Shown: positions 1 to 7,246, numbered from the stretch's first letter. The stretch: DNA of 10,850 nt from Ignavibacteriaceae bacterium (GCA_025455085.1 JALONF010000069.1:1-10850), one strand, 5' to 3'. Notes: generated from the letters alone by a model not told the origin. A program made the numbers and translations.

Positions 1-357
1 GATTATCTGCTGCCAGGTTCCGAGAAGCAATCTTCCACTTTTAAATGGAACTGTAAGCGAAGCTCCTTGAATAGCAGCACGCACGTGTGAATGACCATTT
101 CCGTCATGCCAGGTATTGTCGTGTTCATAATTGATACGTGCTGGAGCTATTCTATCAAAAAATTTTGGGTAGTCTTTCAGCAAACCCGGTTCATATTCAA
201 TAGTTGTAACCCCGCCTGTTGATCCACCCGCAAATACCAGGACATTTCCTTCAACAAAATTGTTGTTGGAAATAATATCGCCTACCTGATCTGTTATATC
301 AATAATATCACAATTTCCTTTGGTAGATATGCCTATTGAATAAGTCTCAATTTCCAT
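1..357 (-). CDS. YjbQ/UPF0047 family protein (5' part, runs off left edge)
   Basis: I translated this by hand from the ATG at 357-355. The reading frame stays open for 119 codons to the window edge, so the last residues (about 15-20, judging by the family's usual length of 130-140) are missing. The C-terminal half carries the family signature: YEHD at 77-80, a GNGHSHVRAA stretch at 86-95, QGASLTVP at 97-104 and GRLLLGTWQ at 108-116. An earlier STGG/TIE segment lies at 46-54, and the histidine-rich centre (His79, His84, His89, His91) is the probable active or metal site. YjbQ homologues are small trimeric cytosolic proteins. Some are annotated as secondary thiamine-phosphate synthases because an E. 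coli member shows that activity weakly; the true role is unsettled. The gene is divergent from rocD. Family assignment is firm; function is not. Confidence 0.85.
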   Translation of the reverse strand, partial: MEIETYSIGISTKGNCDIIDITDQVGDIISNNNFVEGNVLVFAGGSTGGVTTIEYEPGLLKDYPKFFDRIAPARINYEHDNTWHDGNGHSHVRAAIQGASLTVPFKSGRLLLGTWQQII

Positions 358-493
358 AATAATGCTAGTTCAAATTATTAAAATTTTAGCCACATAAAGT
401 TACAAAATTTGTCACCAGTGTGATGATAAACATCCTTTTACATTGGAAGTGTAGACTCTCCCGTTTTTTAAAAACTAAAAACAAGGAAACGAT
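358..493. promoter_or_regulatory. Divergent intergenic region between yjbQ-like gene and rocD
   Basis: This 136-bp AT-rich gap must hold the start signals for both outward-facing genes. The only clear element is an AAGGAAA ribosome binding site at 483-489, just before the rocD ATG. A TTGTCA sequence at 409-414 resembles a -35 box, but no matching -10 lies 16-18 bp downstream. A short palindrome TCAC-CAGT-GTGA at 412-423 could be an operator or chance. No promoter can be fixed from sequence alone. Confidence 0.35.
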
Positions 494-1738
494 ATGACTT
501 CACAGGATTTCATAAAATTAGAAGAGAAATATGGTGCTCATAACTACCATCCAATCGATGTTGTAATAGACAAAGGAAAAGGAGTTTGGGTTTGGGATGT
601 TGAAGGTAAAAAATATTTAGATTTTCTATCGGCATATTCCGCAGTTAACCAGGGACACTGTCATCCAAAAATTGTTAATGCATTAATTGAGCAATCACAA
701 AAACTTACTTTAACATCACGCGCTTTTTATAACAGCGTTCTCGGAGAATATGAAAAATATGTAACTGAGTATTTTGGCTATGGTAAAGTTCTTCCTATGA
801 ACACCGGTGTTGAAGGCGGTGAAACTGCAGTGAAGCTTGCAAGAAAGTGGGCTTATACCGTTAAGGGAATTGAAAAAAATAAAGCGAAGGTAATTTTCGC
901 AGAGGGAAATTTTTGGGGAAGAACATTAGCTGCTGTCTCATCCTCAACTGACCCGGATTGTTACGAAGGATACGGACCGTTTATGCCTGGTTTCGAAATA
1001 ATACCTTACAATAACATACCCGCATTAGAAAAAGCACTTGAAGATCCTAATGTTTGTGCATTTATGGTTGAACCAATTCAGGGTGAAGCTGGTGTAATGG
1101 TTCCTGATGAAGGATATCTGAAAAAAGTTTACAATCTATGTAAATCTAAAAACGTATTGTTCATTGCCGATGAAGTTCAGACAGGATTATGCAGGACAGG
1201 TAAGCTTCTTGCCTGTGACCATGAAAATGTAAGACCGGATATTCTGATACTTGGTAAGGCATTATCTGGTGGAGTGATGCCTATCTCCGCAGTGCTTGCT
1301 GATGATGAAGTGATGTTAACGATAAAACCTGGTCAGCACGGTTCAACATTCGGTGGTAATCCATTGGCTGCAAAAGTTGCAATTGCATCACTTCAGGTTT
1401 TAAAGGAAGAAAAGTTGGCAGAGAATGCTGATAAGATGGGAAAATATTTCAGGCAGGAAATGCAGAAGATAGTTGACGAACTTGAAATTGTTTCTCTCGT
1501 AAGAGGAAAAGGTTTATTAAACGCAATTGTAATCAAGCCAACAAAATCAGGAAAAACTGCGTGGGATGTTTGTGTTAAGTTCAAAGAGAATGGATTGCTT
1601 GCAAAACCAACTCATGGAGATATAATTCGATTTGCACCGCCTCTTGTAATCACAAAAGAAGAAATTGATTTTGCAATTAACACCATAAGAAATGTTTTGT
1701 TGAAATTTGAAAAAGAAGTTGTATCTGTCGAAGCTTAA
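494..1738 (+). CDS. rocD: Ornithine aminotransferase (ornithine--oxo-acid transaminase)
   Basis: This PLP-dependent class III aminotransferase moves the delta-amino group of ornithine to 2-oxoglutarate, giving glutamate semialdehyde (which cyclises to pyrroline-5-carboxylate) and glutamate. It links arginine/ornithine breakdown to proline and glutamate in the cytosol. The 414-aa length is normal. Lys255 in LGKALSGG is the Schiff-base lysine, and Asp226 in ADEVQTG contacts the PLP pyridine nitrogen. Using the residue numbers I recall for human OAT with a constant offset of 37, the key residues line up: Tyr18 (Tyr55) and Tyr48 (Tyr85), which favour ornithine, Arg143 (Arg180), Glu198 (Glu235) and Lys255 (Lys292). 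Arg379 fits Arg413, the carboxylate binder. These residues support ornithine rather than acetylornithine or GABA as substrate. An AAGGAAA ribosome site at 483-489 supports the start. The gene stands alone; no arginase or P5C dehydrogenase gene is visible. Confidence 0.95.
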   Translation: MTSQDFIKLEEKYGAHNYHPIDVVIDKGKGVWVWDVEGKKYLDFLSAYSAVNQGHCHPKIVNALIEQSQKLTLTSRAFYNSVLGEYEKYVTEYFGYGKVLPMNTGVEGGETAVKLARKWAYTVKGIEKNKAKVIFAEGNFWGRTLAAVSSSTDPDCYEGYGPFMPGFEIIPYNNIPALEKALEDPNVCAFMVEPIQGEAGVMVPDEGYLKKVYNLCKSKNVLFIADEVQTGLCRTGKLLACDHENVRPDILILGKALSGGVMPISAVLADDEVMLTIKPGQHGSTFGGNPLAAKVAIASLQVLKEEKLAENADKMGKYFRQEMQKIVDELEIVSLVRGKGLLNAIVIKPTKSGKTAWDVCVKFKENGLLAKPTHGDIIRFAPPLVITKEEIDFAINTIRNVLLKFEKEVVSVEA

Positions 1739-1742
1739 TTAA

Positions 1743-1765
1743 AAAGCCCTCGAAGAGAGGGCTTT
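1743..1765. terminator. Bidirectional intrinsic terminator between rocD and the hybrid kinase gene
   Basis: A perfect 9-bp stem (AAAGCCCTC at 1743-1751, GAGGGCTTT at 1757-1765) encloses a 5-nt loop. On the plus strand the stem is followed by CTATTTT, and on the minus strand by a T-run (the A-run at 1741-1745). It can therefore stop both rocD and the convergent kinase transcript, whose stop codon begins one base beyond the stem. Confidence 0.85.
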
Positions 1766-2302
1766 CTATTTTCCATTTAAATAAATTCTTATTTCTTGAT
1801 TTGTATCCTCAATTATCTTACTGAATTTTTCAATTCGTGCAGTAACGTTCACCCAATCATTATTTTTTCCTGATAGTTCAATCGCATAAGCTTCATCGCC
1901 AACTTTTACAGCACCAATGGAATAGCTGGAGCCTTTAATAGCATGAACGATTTCAACAATTTTGTCAATTTCACGTTTCAACATAAAATCGATCAGGCTG
2001 CTATATTTTTCATTTATATCATCAAGATAAGAGGTCAAAATATCCTTTTCGAATTCGCTGTCGCCTAAACTAACATTCTTCAGCCTCTCCTTATCCAGAA
2101 GAGGACTTAAATCTTGCTTTGTTCCTTTCATCTGAATTGAATCATCGGTTTGAATATTTAAGAGGACATCAATCTTTTTTACAAGATCCTGCCCGGAAAC
2201 AGGTTTAGAAATGTAATCTGTCATTCCTGCATTAAGACACTTCTCTTTATCACCTATTAGTGCATGCGCTGTCAGTTTTTTCAGTTGCCTTAAATCCATC
2301 AA
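1766..2302 (-). CDS. C-terminal fragment of the split hybrid kinase: end of receiver plus HPt domain
   Basis: This frame holds the 3' part of the hybrid kinase gene that begins at 4349. Numbered from the ATG at 2302, LTAHAL at 10-15 is the end of receiver strand beta-4, and Lys33 in SKP is the conserved receiver lysine. A phosphotransfer (HPt) domain follows at about 68-175, with phospho-accepting His120 in HAIKGSSYSIGA. The first nine codons are only an out-of-frame reading of sequence also used by the upstream frame, so the ATG at 2302 is unlikely to be a natural start. If this part is made separately, re-initiation at Met27 (ATG at 2224, 26 nt past the upstream stop) would give a 152-aa protein with a complete HPt domain. 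The HPt histidine and its surroundings look intact, suggesting a recent break or retained function. The gene ends at the shared terminator with rocD. Confidence 0.7.
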   Translation of the reverse strand: MMDLRQLKKLTAHALIGDKEKCLNAGMTDYISKPVSGQDLVKKIDVLLNIQTDDSIQMKGTKQDLSPLLDKERLKNVSLGDSEFEKDILTSYLDDINEKYSSLIDFMLKREIDKIVEIVHAIKGSSYSIGAVKVGDEAYAIELSGKNNDWVNVTARIEKFSKIIEDTNQEIRIYLNGK

Positions 2303-4349
2303 CTTTCGGCATTTGCAAGTCCATCAAGATTATATCGTAGCCGCCGGAGTTGAGAGCTGATACAGCTTCCTGACCATCACTTACCGCAGTAACGTTAAAA
2401 CCAAAAGTATTCAAAATTTTAATGGTAACTTTTTGATTAATCAAATTATCTTCAGCAAGTAGTACTCTAAATTTTTCTCTTTTTTCCTTAAAACCATTTC
2501 CATTAAAGTTTTCAATTCTTTCGGTAATTTGAGTTTCAATAATTTCTCTTTCACTCTTCTTCTGACTGATAATATCGTCTTTACTTTGCGCTTTACATTT
2601 GATCATAAAACTGAAAGAACTTCCTTCTCCCTCAACACTGCTTACACATATCTTACCTCCGAGAAGTTCAGCGTACTCCTTACAGATCACGAGACCGAGC
2701 CCGGTTCCATTTGTTAATCCTTCATAAAAATCACCGACCTGAGAATAAGGTTTAAATAAATCATCAAGTTTAGAGGCAGCGATTCCAATTCCAGTATCAG
2801 TGATGGAAGCATGCAGTTCGACTTCATTATTTAAATGCTTAAGTGTTCTAACACTTATTTTAATTTCACCGTCAGTTGTGAATTTAACTGCATTATTTAG
2901 AAGATTTGTAAATATCTGGCGAAGTTTCACCATATCACCAATAAGTTGTTTCTCAGTCGATTCAGGGATATCCTTAATTATTTTTATATTCTTTTCGATA
3001 GCTCTTATAGAAACAACTGAAATTGATTGATCAATAACAGCGGGCAGACTAAAGCGAACATTATCAGCTTTAATTTTTCCTGCTTCGATCTTCGTCAAAT
3101 CAAGAACCGAGTTAATTATCTCAAGCAGTGATTCTGCCGATTGACGTGCACTTGAGGAGAATGTTTTTAATTCACTTTCATTTGAGTATGCTCCTGCTTC
3201 GATTAGAGATAGGAAACCAAGTATTCCATTCATTGGTGTTCTGATTTCATGACTCAAGTTAGCCAGTAATTTGCTTTTGGTCCCACTAATTCGAAGCGCT
3301 TCTTGAGCAAGTTTCTCAGTCTTTTCCTTTTCTTGTTTAAGCATTTTCTCAACTATCTTATGCTCCTCCTCAACTTTAACCTGTTCTGTGATATCGTAAA
3401 TATTTCCCTCAAGAAACATCTCACCGTTTTCATTCTGGACAAGTCTATCATTCAGTCTAACTACCGCAATTGAGCCGTCTTTCCTTTTTAATTTAATTCT
3501 CCAGTTCTCTACCTTACCACTTTTCTTGAGTTCATTAATAATTTTTATCCTGTCTTTCTCATCTGCATAAATCTGTTCTACGCTATTACTCATCATCTCT
3601 GCTTCGTCATTGTAACCAAAAATCTGAGCCATAGATTTGTTAACTGTAATCCACTTCCCATCAATTGTGGACTGGAATATACCCTCTAACGAATTCGAAA
3701 TAATAGATCTGTATTTGTGTTCTGATTTTTTAATCTCTGAATTTTTTTGCTCTTCTAAAATCCTCATTTTATAATTAATTGTGCAGGCAACTAGTGAAAC
3801 TACGCTCAATACAAAAACAAATATTAGAGCTTCCGCCATAAAAGGGAAAAAAAATGTTTTCATATTAGTAAGTACCAATACTGCTGCAAAAATTAAATTA
3901 TAATATCCGGCTACTATTATTTGATTGCGCACTTCCCAGCTTAGCAATAATGCTGAAGTAAAGATCATTAATCCTATAAAACTGGTGTTTAAAAGAAGAG
4001 TCGAAGGAATGAGATAAATCATCAGCCCGGAGGAGATGATAAGAGTTAATAACAAAACGTGATACAATGTTACTAAACGTTTTTCAGATGATTTTGAGTT
4101 GAGCAGAACTAAAAGCGACAAAGCAATAACTGTAGCTGTGAATCTTACAGTAAAAATTTCAAACGTGTTCGCGGGAAAAAAATTGGTCTCGATAAACAAT
4201 GCAATTAATGACAGTATCGCTACCAGATAAGCCATCAACCGTGGAGGAACTTTTACCAGCGAATTCGCCTGATTTTTAACTTCCTTGAAAACAGGTTTAA
4301 AAATCGGCAGCTTGTCAAGTAATTTATTATAAGAGTCTTTAACGTTCAT
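2250..4349 (-). CDS. Membrane-bound PAS hybrid sensor histidine kinase, truncated in its receiver domain
   Basis: This 699-aa protein senses a signal and autophosphorylates, then should pass phosphate to its own receiver. In order: about six hydrophobic helices between residues 38 and 190; a PAS domain at about 210-325 (FGYNDE, then EGNIYDIT); a charged coiled coil at 325-355; HisKA with phospho-accepting His367 in LSHEIRTPMNG; and an HATPase_c domain with N box (Asn482, Asn485, Asn486), G1 box DTGIGI at 518-523 and G2 box GTGLGL at 548-553. A receiver follows from about 627, with acidic Glu633-Asp634 and phospho-accepting Asp677. The frame departs from the family after about residue 690 and stops, leaving the rest of the receiver and an HPt domain in another frame (1766-2302). 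The kinase core keeps all catalytic motifs, so the protein may still be active. There is no obvious ribosome site before the ATG and no adjacent DNA-binding regulator; the input signal and target are unknown. Confidence 0.85.
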   Translation of the reverse strand: MNVKDSYNKLLDKLPIFKPVFKEVKNQANSLVKVPPRLMAYLVAILSLIALFIETNFFPANTFEIFTVRFTATVIALSLLVLLNSKSSEKRLVTLYHVLLLTLIISSGLMIYLIPSTLLLNTSFIGLMIFTSALLLSWEVRNQIIVAGYYNLIFAAVLVLTNMKTFFFPFMAEALIFVFVLSVVSLVACTINYKMRILEEQKNSEIKKSEHKYRSIISNSLEGIFQSTIDGKWITVNKSMAQIFGYNDEAEMMSNSVEQIYADEKDRIKIINELKKSGKVENWRIKLKRKDGSIAVVRLNDRLVQNENGEMFLEGNIYDITEQVKVEEEHKIVEKMLKQEKEKTEKLAQEALRISGTKSKLLANLSHEIRTPMNGILGFLSLIEAGAYSNESELKTFSSSARQSAESLLEIINSVLDLTKIEAGKIKADNVRFSLPAVIDQSISVVSIRAIEKNIKIIKDIPESTEKQLIGDMVKLRQIFTNLLNNAVKFTTDGEIKISVRTLKHLNNEVELHASITDTGIGIAASKLDDLFKPYSQVGDFYEGLTNGTGLGLVICKEYAELLGGKICVSSVEGEGSSFSFMIKCKAQSKDDIISQKKSEREIIETQITERIENFNGNGFKEKREKFRVLLAEDNLINQKVTIKILNTFGFNVTAVSDGQEAVSALNSGGYDIILMDLQMPKVDGFKATEKTDSACTNR
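2262..2290 (-). other. Frameshift/deletion junction inside the receiver domain
   Basis: On the minus strand the upstream frame reads DGFKATEK and then runs into TDSACTNR and a stop at 2250. The matching downstream frame resumes at LTAHAL. The switch happens at an A6 run (plus-strand T6 at 2276-2281) and needs a +1 (or -2) shift. Restoring the frame by one base would give DGFKATEK-LTAHAL, which still lacks about 13 residues normally found between the DG of a receiver and its LTA motif (end of helix alpha-3 and most of strand beta-4). So this looks like a deletion of roughly 40 nt whose length is not a multiple of three, rather than a single homopolymer miscount. Confidence 0.75.
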
Positions 4350-4471
4350 AATCTAATCAAAATTACAAAGTTTAGGTATCCTTTCCTGATCTTAAAAACT
4401 TTGAAAAATTTAGTATTATTACATTTTTTATTAGTTTTGTATCAAAATAATACTTCACATTTAGTGCCATT
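4350..4471. promoter_or_regulatory. Divergent intergenic region between hybrid kinase and PAP2 gene
   Basis: This very AT-rich 122-bp gap lies between two outward-facing genes. On the plus strand TAGTTTTG at 4432-4439 matches the Bacteroidetes-type -7 box TAnnTTTG and sits 32 nt before the PAP2 ATG. The nearest TTTG upstream (4400-4403) is about 28 bp away, too far for the usual -33 box, so the match is weak. CAAAATTA at 4358-4365 is the same motif for the minus strand but lies almost on the kinase start. Both may be chance in such AT-rich DNA. Confidence 0.25.
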
Positions 4472-5038
4472 ATGGACTTCTTATATTCAATAGATTTAGC
4501 AGTCTTTTACTTCTTTAATCATACTATTTCTACCGGATTTCTGGATAAGTTTTTTTCCATTATTACGGATGTCAACAAGTGGTATATAGCGTATGTAATA
4601 CTAATTTGTATAGCATTCTTCAAAGGTGGAAGGAGAGGAAAGATTGCCGTAATCGGGTTAATATTTTTAATCATTGTAACAGATCAGACTGGTTACAGAT
4701 TACTAAAAGAAACTATTGAAAGAATCAGACCGTGCTATACTCTTAGTGATGCAATAACTCCCATTGGTTGTGCGGGTGGATTTTCGTTTCCATCGAATCA
4801 TGCACTTAATAATTTTGCTGCTGCGGTTTTTCTTTTAAGTTTATTTCCAGCTTATAAATGGATTTTTTTAGTAGTAGCTACTCTGGTTTCGTTATCCAGA
4901 ATTTATCTTGGAGTCCATTATCCTTCCGATGTTATTGGCGGTGCTTTGATCGGCGGGGCATTTGGTTATCTGTTTTCTATTGCCGCACTAAAACTTGAGA
5001 AATATTTTATGAAACGAAATGAACTTACACATAAATAA
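4472..5038 (+). CDS. PAP2-family membrane phosphatase (undecaprenyl-diphosphatase-like)
   Basis: This 188-aa integral membrane protein belongs to the PAP2 (type 2 phosphatidic acid phosphatase) superfamily, which removes phosphate from lipid phosphates such as undecaprenyl diphosphate, phosphatidate or phosphatidylglycerophosphate. All three catalytic motifs are present: KX6RP as Lys79...Arg86-Pro87, PSNH at 107-110 (PSGH in the consensus), and SRX5HX3D as Ser142-Arg143...His149...Asp153. His149 is expected to be the nucleophile and His110 the acid. Hydrophobic segments fall at about 38-50, 57-72, 112-125, 130-142 and 155-172. The actual lipid cannot be told from sequence; short stand-alone members like this are usually called undecaprenyl-diphosphatase or PgpB-like. 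It heads a five-gene plus-strand run and has no visible Shine-Dalgarno sequence. Confidence 0.9.
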   Translation: MDFLYSIDLAVFYFFNHTISTGFLDKFFSIITDVNKWYIAYVILICIAFFKGGRRGKIAVIGLIFLIIVTDQTGYRLLKETIERIRPCYTLSDAITPIGCAGGFSFPSNHALNNFAAAVFLLSLFPAYKWIFLVVATLVSLSRIYLGVHYPSDVIGGALIGGAFGYLFSIAALKLEKYFMKRNELTHK

Positions 5039-5051
5039 AAAGCTTAATCAT

Positions 5052-5510
5052 ATGAGAATAACAACCATAATATTGTCCATTATTATTTTATTCAAGTCGG
5101 ATTTAATATTCGCCCAAGTCTCTGCAGATAATTCGGAAAATGGGAAATTGACGGTTATAATAACTGGTTTCAGTGATGAGGAAGGTAATTGCAGGTTTGC
5201 ACTCGATAACTCAAAGTTCGTTTATGAAAGGGATGACACAGTATGGATTGGGAAAGTGCTGCCAATAATTAATAAAAAGGTTATTGTAGTAATTGAATCT
5301 TTAGAATACGGTGAATATGCTGTTAGAGTTTTTCACGATGAAAATAAAAATGAAATAATAGATACAAATTTACTTGGAATACCAACGGAAGACTATGGTT
5401 ACTCTAACAATGCAAGCAGCTGGTTTGGTCCACCTTCCTGGGAGAAAGCGAAATTTATTTTTAACAAACCCGAAATGACAATCGAAATTGAAGTTGGTTC
5501 ATTTATTTAA
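5052..5510 (+). CDS. Secreted DUF2141 family protein
   Basis: I chose the ATG at 5052 over the one at 5019. It puts a standard signal peptide at the very N-terminus (MRITT, then a hydrophobic stretch to about residue 20, with cleavage near FAQ at 20-22), and it removes a 20-bp overlap with the PAP2 gene, leaving a 13-bp gap. The mature part, about 130 aa, matches DUF2141. It starts with a beta-strand LTVIITGF at 33-40 and has the family hallmarks FHDENKN (94-100), LLGIP (107-111), YGYSNNA (115-121) and FGPPS (125-129). DUF2141 proteins are small beta-rich periplasmic or secreted proteins of unknown function, common in Bacteroidetes, Chlorobi and Proteobacteria. No catalytic site is known. Its place in the cluster suggests an envelope role, which is inference. 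The family call is strong. Confidence 0.85.
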   Translation: MRITTIILSIIILFKSDLIFAQVSADNSENGKLTVIITGFSDEEGNCRFALDNSKFVYERDDTVWIGKVLPIINKKVIVVIESLEYGEYAVRVFHDENKNEIIDTNLLGIPTEDYGYSNNASSWFGPPSWEKAKFIFNKPEMTIEIEVGSFI

Positions 5511-5513
5511 TCA

Positions 5514-6023
5514 ATGAAATGTAATATGAGGAAAGAATCGATCGAAGAAAAAATCATTGATAAATTCTTTTCAAAGATTGATAAGAAGTTAACTGATTGG
5601 ATGGCAAATTACGGTTTACTAATTCTCAGAATAAGTTTAGGAATTGTTTTTCTCTGGTTCGGATTGCTTAAATTTTTTAAAGGATTAAGCCCGGCCGAAG
5701 ACCTTGTGCGTAATACTGTTTACTTTGTTGATCCTGACTTCTTTTTGCCCGTACTTGCTGCCTGGGAATCACTTATCGGAATAGGTTTGATCACCGGTAA
5801 ATTTCTTAGAGTAACAATTCTTCTCTTGTTTCTTCAAATGCCCGGCACAGCTTTACCGCTTCTAATACTTCCAGAAAAAGTCTGGACTGTATTCCCGTAC
5901 GGATTAACGCTTGAAGGACAATATATTGTTAAGAACCTTGTCCTTATTGGCGCTGGATTAGTAATAGGGGCAACGGTAAGAGGTGCCCGGATATTAAGTG
6001 ATACTAAAAATTACATCAGCTAA
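5514..6023 (+). CDS. DoxX-like four-helix membrane protein
   Basis: This 169-aa protein (165 aa if it starts at the ATG at 5526) has four predicted membrane helices at about 33-52, 77-95, 98-120 and 137-154, after a charged cytosolic N-terminus of some 30 residues. Its layout fits the DoxX/DoxD-like superfamily: a helix with LRISLGIVFLWFGLLKF at 38-54, AWESLIGIGLITG at 83-95, and a final EGQYIVKNLVLIGAGLVIG at 134-152. The WE pair (84-85) and the EGQYIVKN segment look conserved. DoxX-type proteins have been linked to thiol/redox handling and to quinone-dependent oxidation in some organisms, but nothing here identifies a substrate. It lies 3 bp after the DUF2141 gene and 22 bp before the carbonic anhydrase gene, so it is probably cotranscribed with both. 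Confidence 0.75.
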   Translation: MKCNMRKESIEEKIIDKFFSKIDKKLTDWMANYGLLILRISLGIVFLWFGLLKFFKGLSPAEDLVRNTVYFVDPDFFLPVLAAWESLIGIGLITGKFLRVTILLLFLQMPGTALPLLILPEKVWTVFPYGLTLEGQYIVKNLVLIGAGLVIGATVRGARILSDTKNYIS

Positions 6024-6045
6024 TTTTCATAAATCGATTACTGCA

Positions 6046-6702
6046 ATGAAAGTTTTAAAGCATCTTTTTGAAAACAACTGCAAATGGGCTTCCAGCCAAA
6101 CACAATCTGATCCTGATTTTTTTAATCGGTTATTGAAGCAGCAATCTCCTGAATATCTTTGGATTGGATGCTCTGACAGTAGAGTACCTGCTAACGAAAT
6201 TGTTGGACTTTTACCCGGCGAACTTTTCGTCCACAGAAATGTTTCTAACCTTGTAGTAAAAAACGATCTTAATTGTCTATCAGTAATTCAGTTTGCAGTC
6301 GAAGCTCTCAAAATAAAGCATATCATTGTCTGTGGCCATTATGGCTGTGTTGGAGTAAAAGCAGTGCTAGACGATGCCAAAATTGGTTTGGTTGATAAAT
6401 GGCTTGATAATTTGAAACCTGTTAAAGAAAATTTTCGCGACAAATTATTTCAAATAAAAGATGATGCCTTGAGATTCAAAAAACTCTGTGAGTTGAACGT
6501 TGTGGAGCAGGTGCTAAATGTTTGTAAAACAGAAATTGTTCAAAATGCCTGGCAGAGAAATCAGAACTTATCGGTACACGGATGGATTTATGATATCAAA
6601 GATGGTCTGCTTCAGGATCTTGATGTTTGCATAACAACACTTGATGAATTTGAAAAAGCGCGAAAAGATGCTTCGTTAAAAATTCTGAAGAGCTCAAAGT
6701 GA
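6046..6702 (+). CDS. can: Beta-class carbonic anhydrase, bicarbonate-gated (type II) form
   Basis: This zinc enzyme interconverts CO2 and bicarbonate in the cytosol, supplying bicarbonate to carboxylases. Starting at the ATG at 6046 gives 218 aa, close to E. coli Can (220), and puts the zinc ligands Cys42, His98 and Cys101 and the Asp44-Arg46 dyad (CSDSR at 42-46, GHYGCVG at 98-104) at the same positions I recall for Can. That supports this start over a GTG at 5998 inside the DoxX-like gene. Trp39, Arg64 and Tyr182 (in GWIYD) match Trp39, Arg64 and Tyr181 of the Haemophilus enzyme, the non-catalytic bicarbonate pocket of type II beta enzymes that shut down at low bicarbonate and low pH. The stop codon overlaps the next gene's GTG start, so the two are probably translationally coupled. 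No Shine-Dalgarno sequence is visible. Confidence 0.93.
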   Translation: MKVLKHLFENNCKWASSQTQSDPDFFNRLLKQQSPEYLWIGCSDSRVPANEIVGLLPGELFVHRNVSNLVVKNDLNCLSVIQFAVEALKIKHIIVCGHYGCVGVKAVLDDAKIGLVDKWLDNLKPVKENFRDKLFQIKDDALRFKKLCELNVVEQVLNVCKTEIVQNAWQRNQNLSVHGWIYDIKDGLLQDLDVCITTLDEFEKARKDASLKILKSSK

Positions 6703-7142
6703 ATTCGTCTGAACTAATAAAAAAACTAAATCTTCTCAATGCTAACCAAACTGCACTTTGGGGAAAAATGTCACCGCAGCATATGGTTGAGCATTTATAT
6801 AAAACCGTTCAGGCAAGTATAAATGAAATTGAGATGAAGATTTTTACTGAAGAAAGAAAAATATCGGTGTTCAAAAAATTATTTCTCGGTGATCGTTTAC
6901 TGCCAAAAGAATTTATGAATCCTGCTATCGGTCCTGAACTGATGAATCTTGAATTCGCAAATCTCAACACAGCAATTAAAGAGCTTGAAAACGTTTTAAT
7001 CAGATATGACAAATTTTTCGAACAGAATCCTTCTGCAAAAACAATTCATCCGATATTTGGACTTCTTGAAAAATCAGAATGGGATGTTTTTCATCAGAAA
7101 CATTTTAAGCATCACCTCTCTCAATTCGGATTATCCGATTAA
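6699..7142 (+). CDS. DUF1569 / DinB-like small protein
   Basis: This 147-aa cytosolic protein starts at a GTG that overlaps the carbonic anhydrase TGA by 4 bp (GTGA), a typical translational coupling. An early WGKMSPQHMVEHL block at 21-33 and a C-terminal EWDVFHQKHFKHHLSQFGL segment at 127-145 match the DUF1569 branch of the DinB/YfiT four-helix-bundle superfamily. His28 or His32 with His135, His138 and His139 could form the usual three-histidine metal site (inferred from the DinB fold). DinB-like proteins include bacillithiol or mycothiol transferases and many of unknown function; no substrate can be named here. It is the last gene of the five-gene run. No clear terminator follows. Confidence 0.75.
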   Translation: MNSSELIKKLNLLNANQTALWGKMSPQHMVEHLYKTVQASINEIEMKIFTEERKISVFKKLFLGDRLLPKEFMNPAIGPELMNLEFANLNTAIKELENVLIRYDKFFEQNPSAKTIHPIFGLLEKSEWDVFHQKHFKHHLSQFGLSD

Positions 7143-7246
7143 ACTAACCTGCTTCCCTTCCTCATCGGGTTTGACGCTTTGTTAATAACTGCTTTCTTTT
7201 CATCATTTATTGTTATAGTATTGCTACAAACAAAAATAGTTTACCG

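Noticed and set aside
412..423. Palindrome TCAC-CAGT-GTGA upstream of rocD as a regulator site
   Set aside because: Arms are only 4 bp and do not match CRP or FNR consensus spacing; likely chance.
2275..2281. A AAA AAC, a classic slippery heptamer for programmed -1 frameshifting, at the kinase break
   Set aside because: The reading phase is wrong (codons are GAA AAA ACT, not AAA AAC), the shift needed is +1, and the receiver would still lack beta-4 after any slip.
5998..6045. GTG at 5998 as the start of the carbonic anhydrase gene
   Set aside because: It would overlap the DoxX-like gene by 26 bp and add 16 residues not seen in the family, whereas the ATG at 6046 places all zinc ligands at the family positions.
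7126..7138. Small hairpin TCGGA-TTA-TCCGA at the end of the DUF1569 gene
   Set aside because: Only 5 bp, inside the coding sequence, and not followed by a T-run, so not a convincing terminator.
7171..7219. TTGACG (7171-7176) and TATAGT (7214-7219) as a sigma-70 style promoter for the phosphatase gene
   Set aside because: The two boxes are 37 bp apart, far beyond the 16-18 bp needed, and no alternative partner box was found for either.
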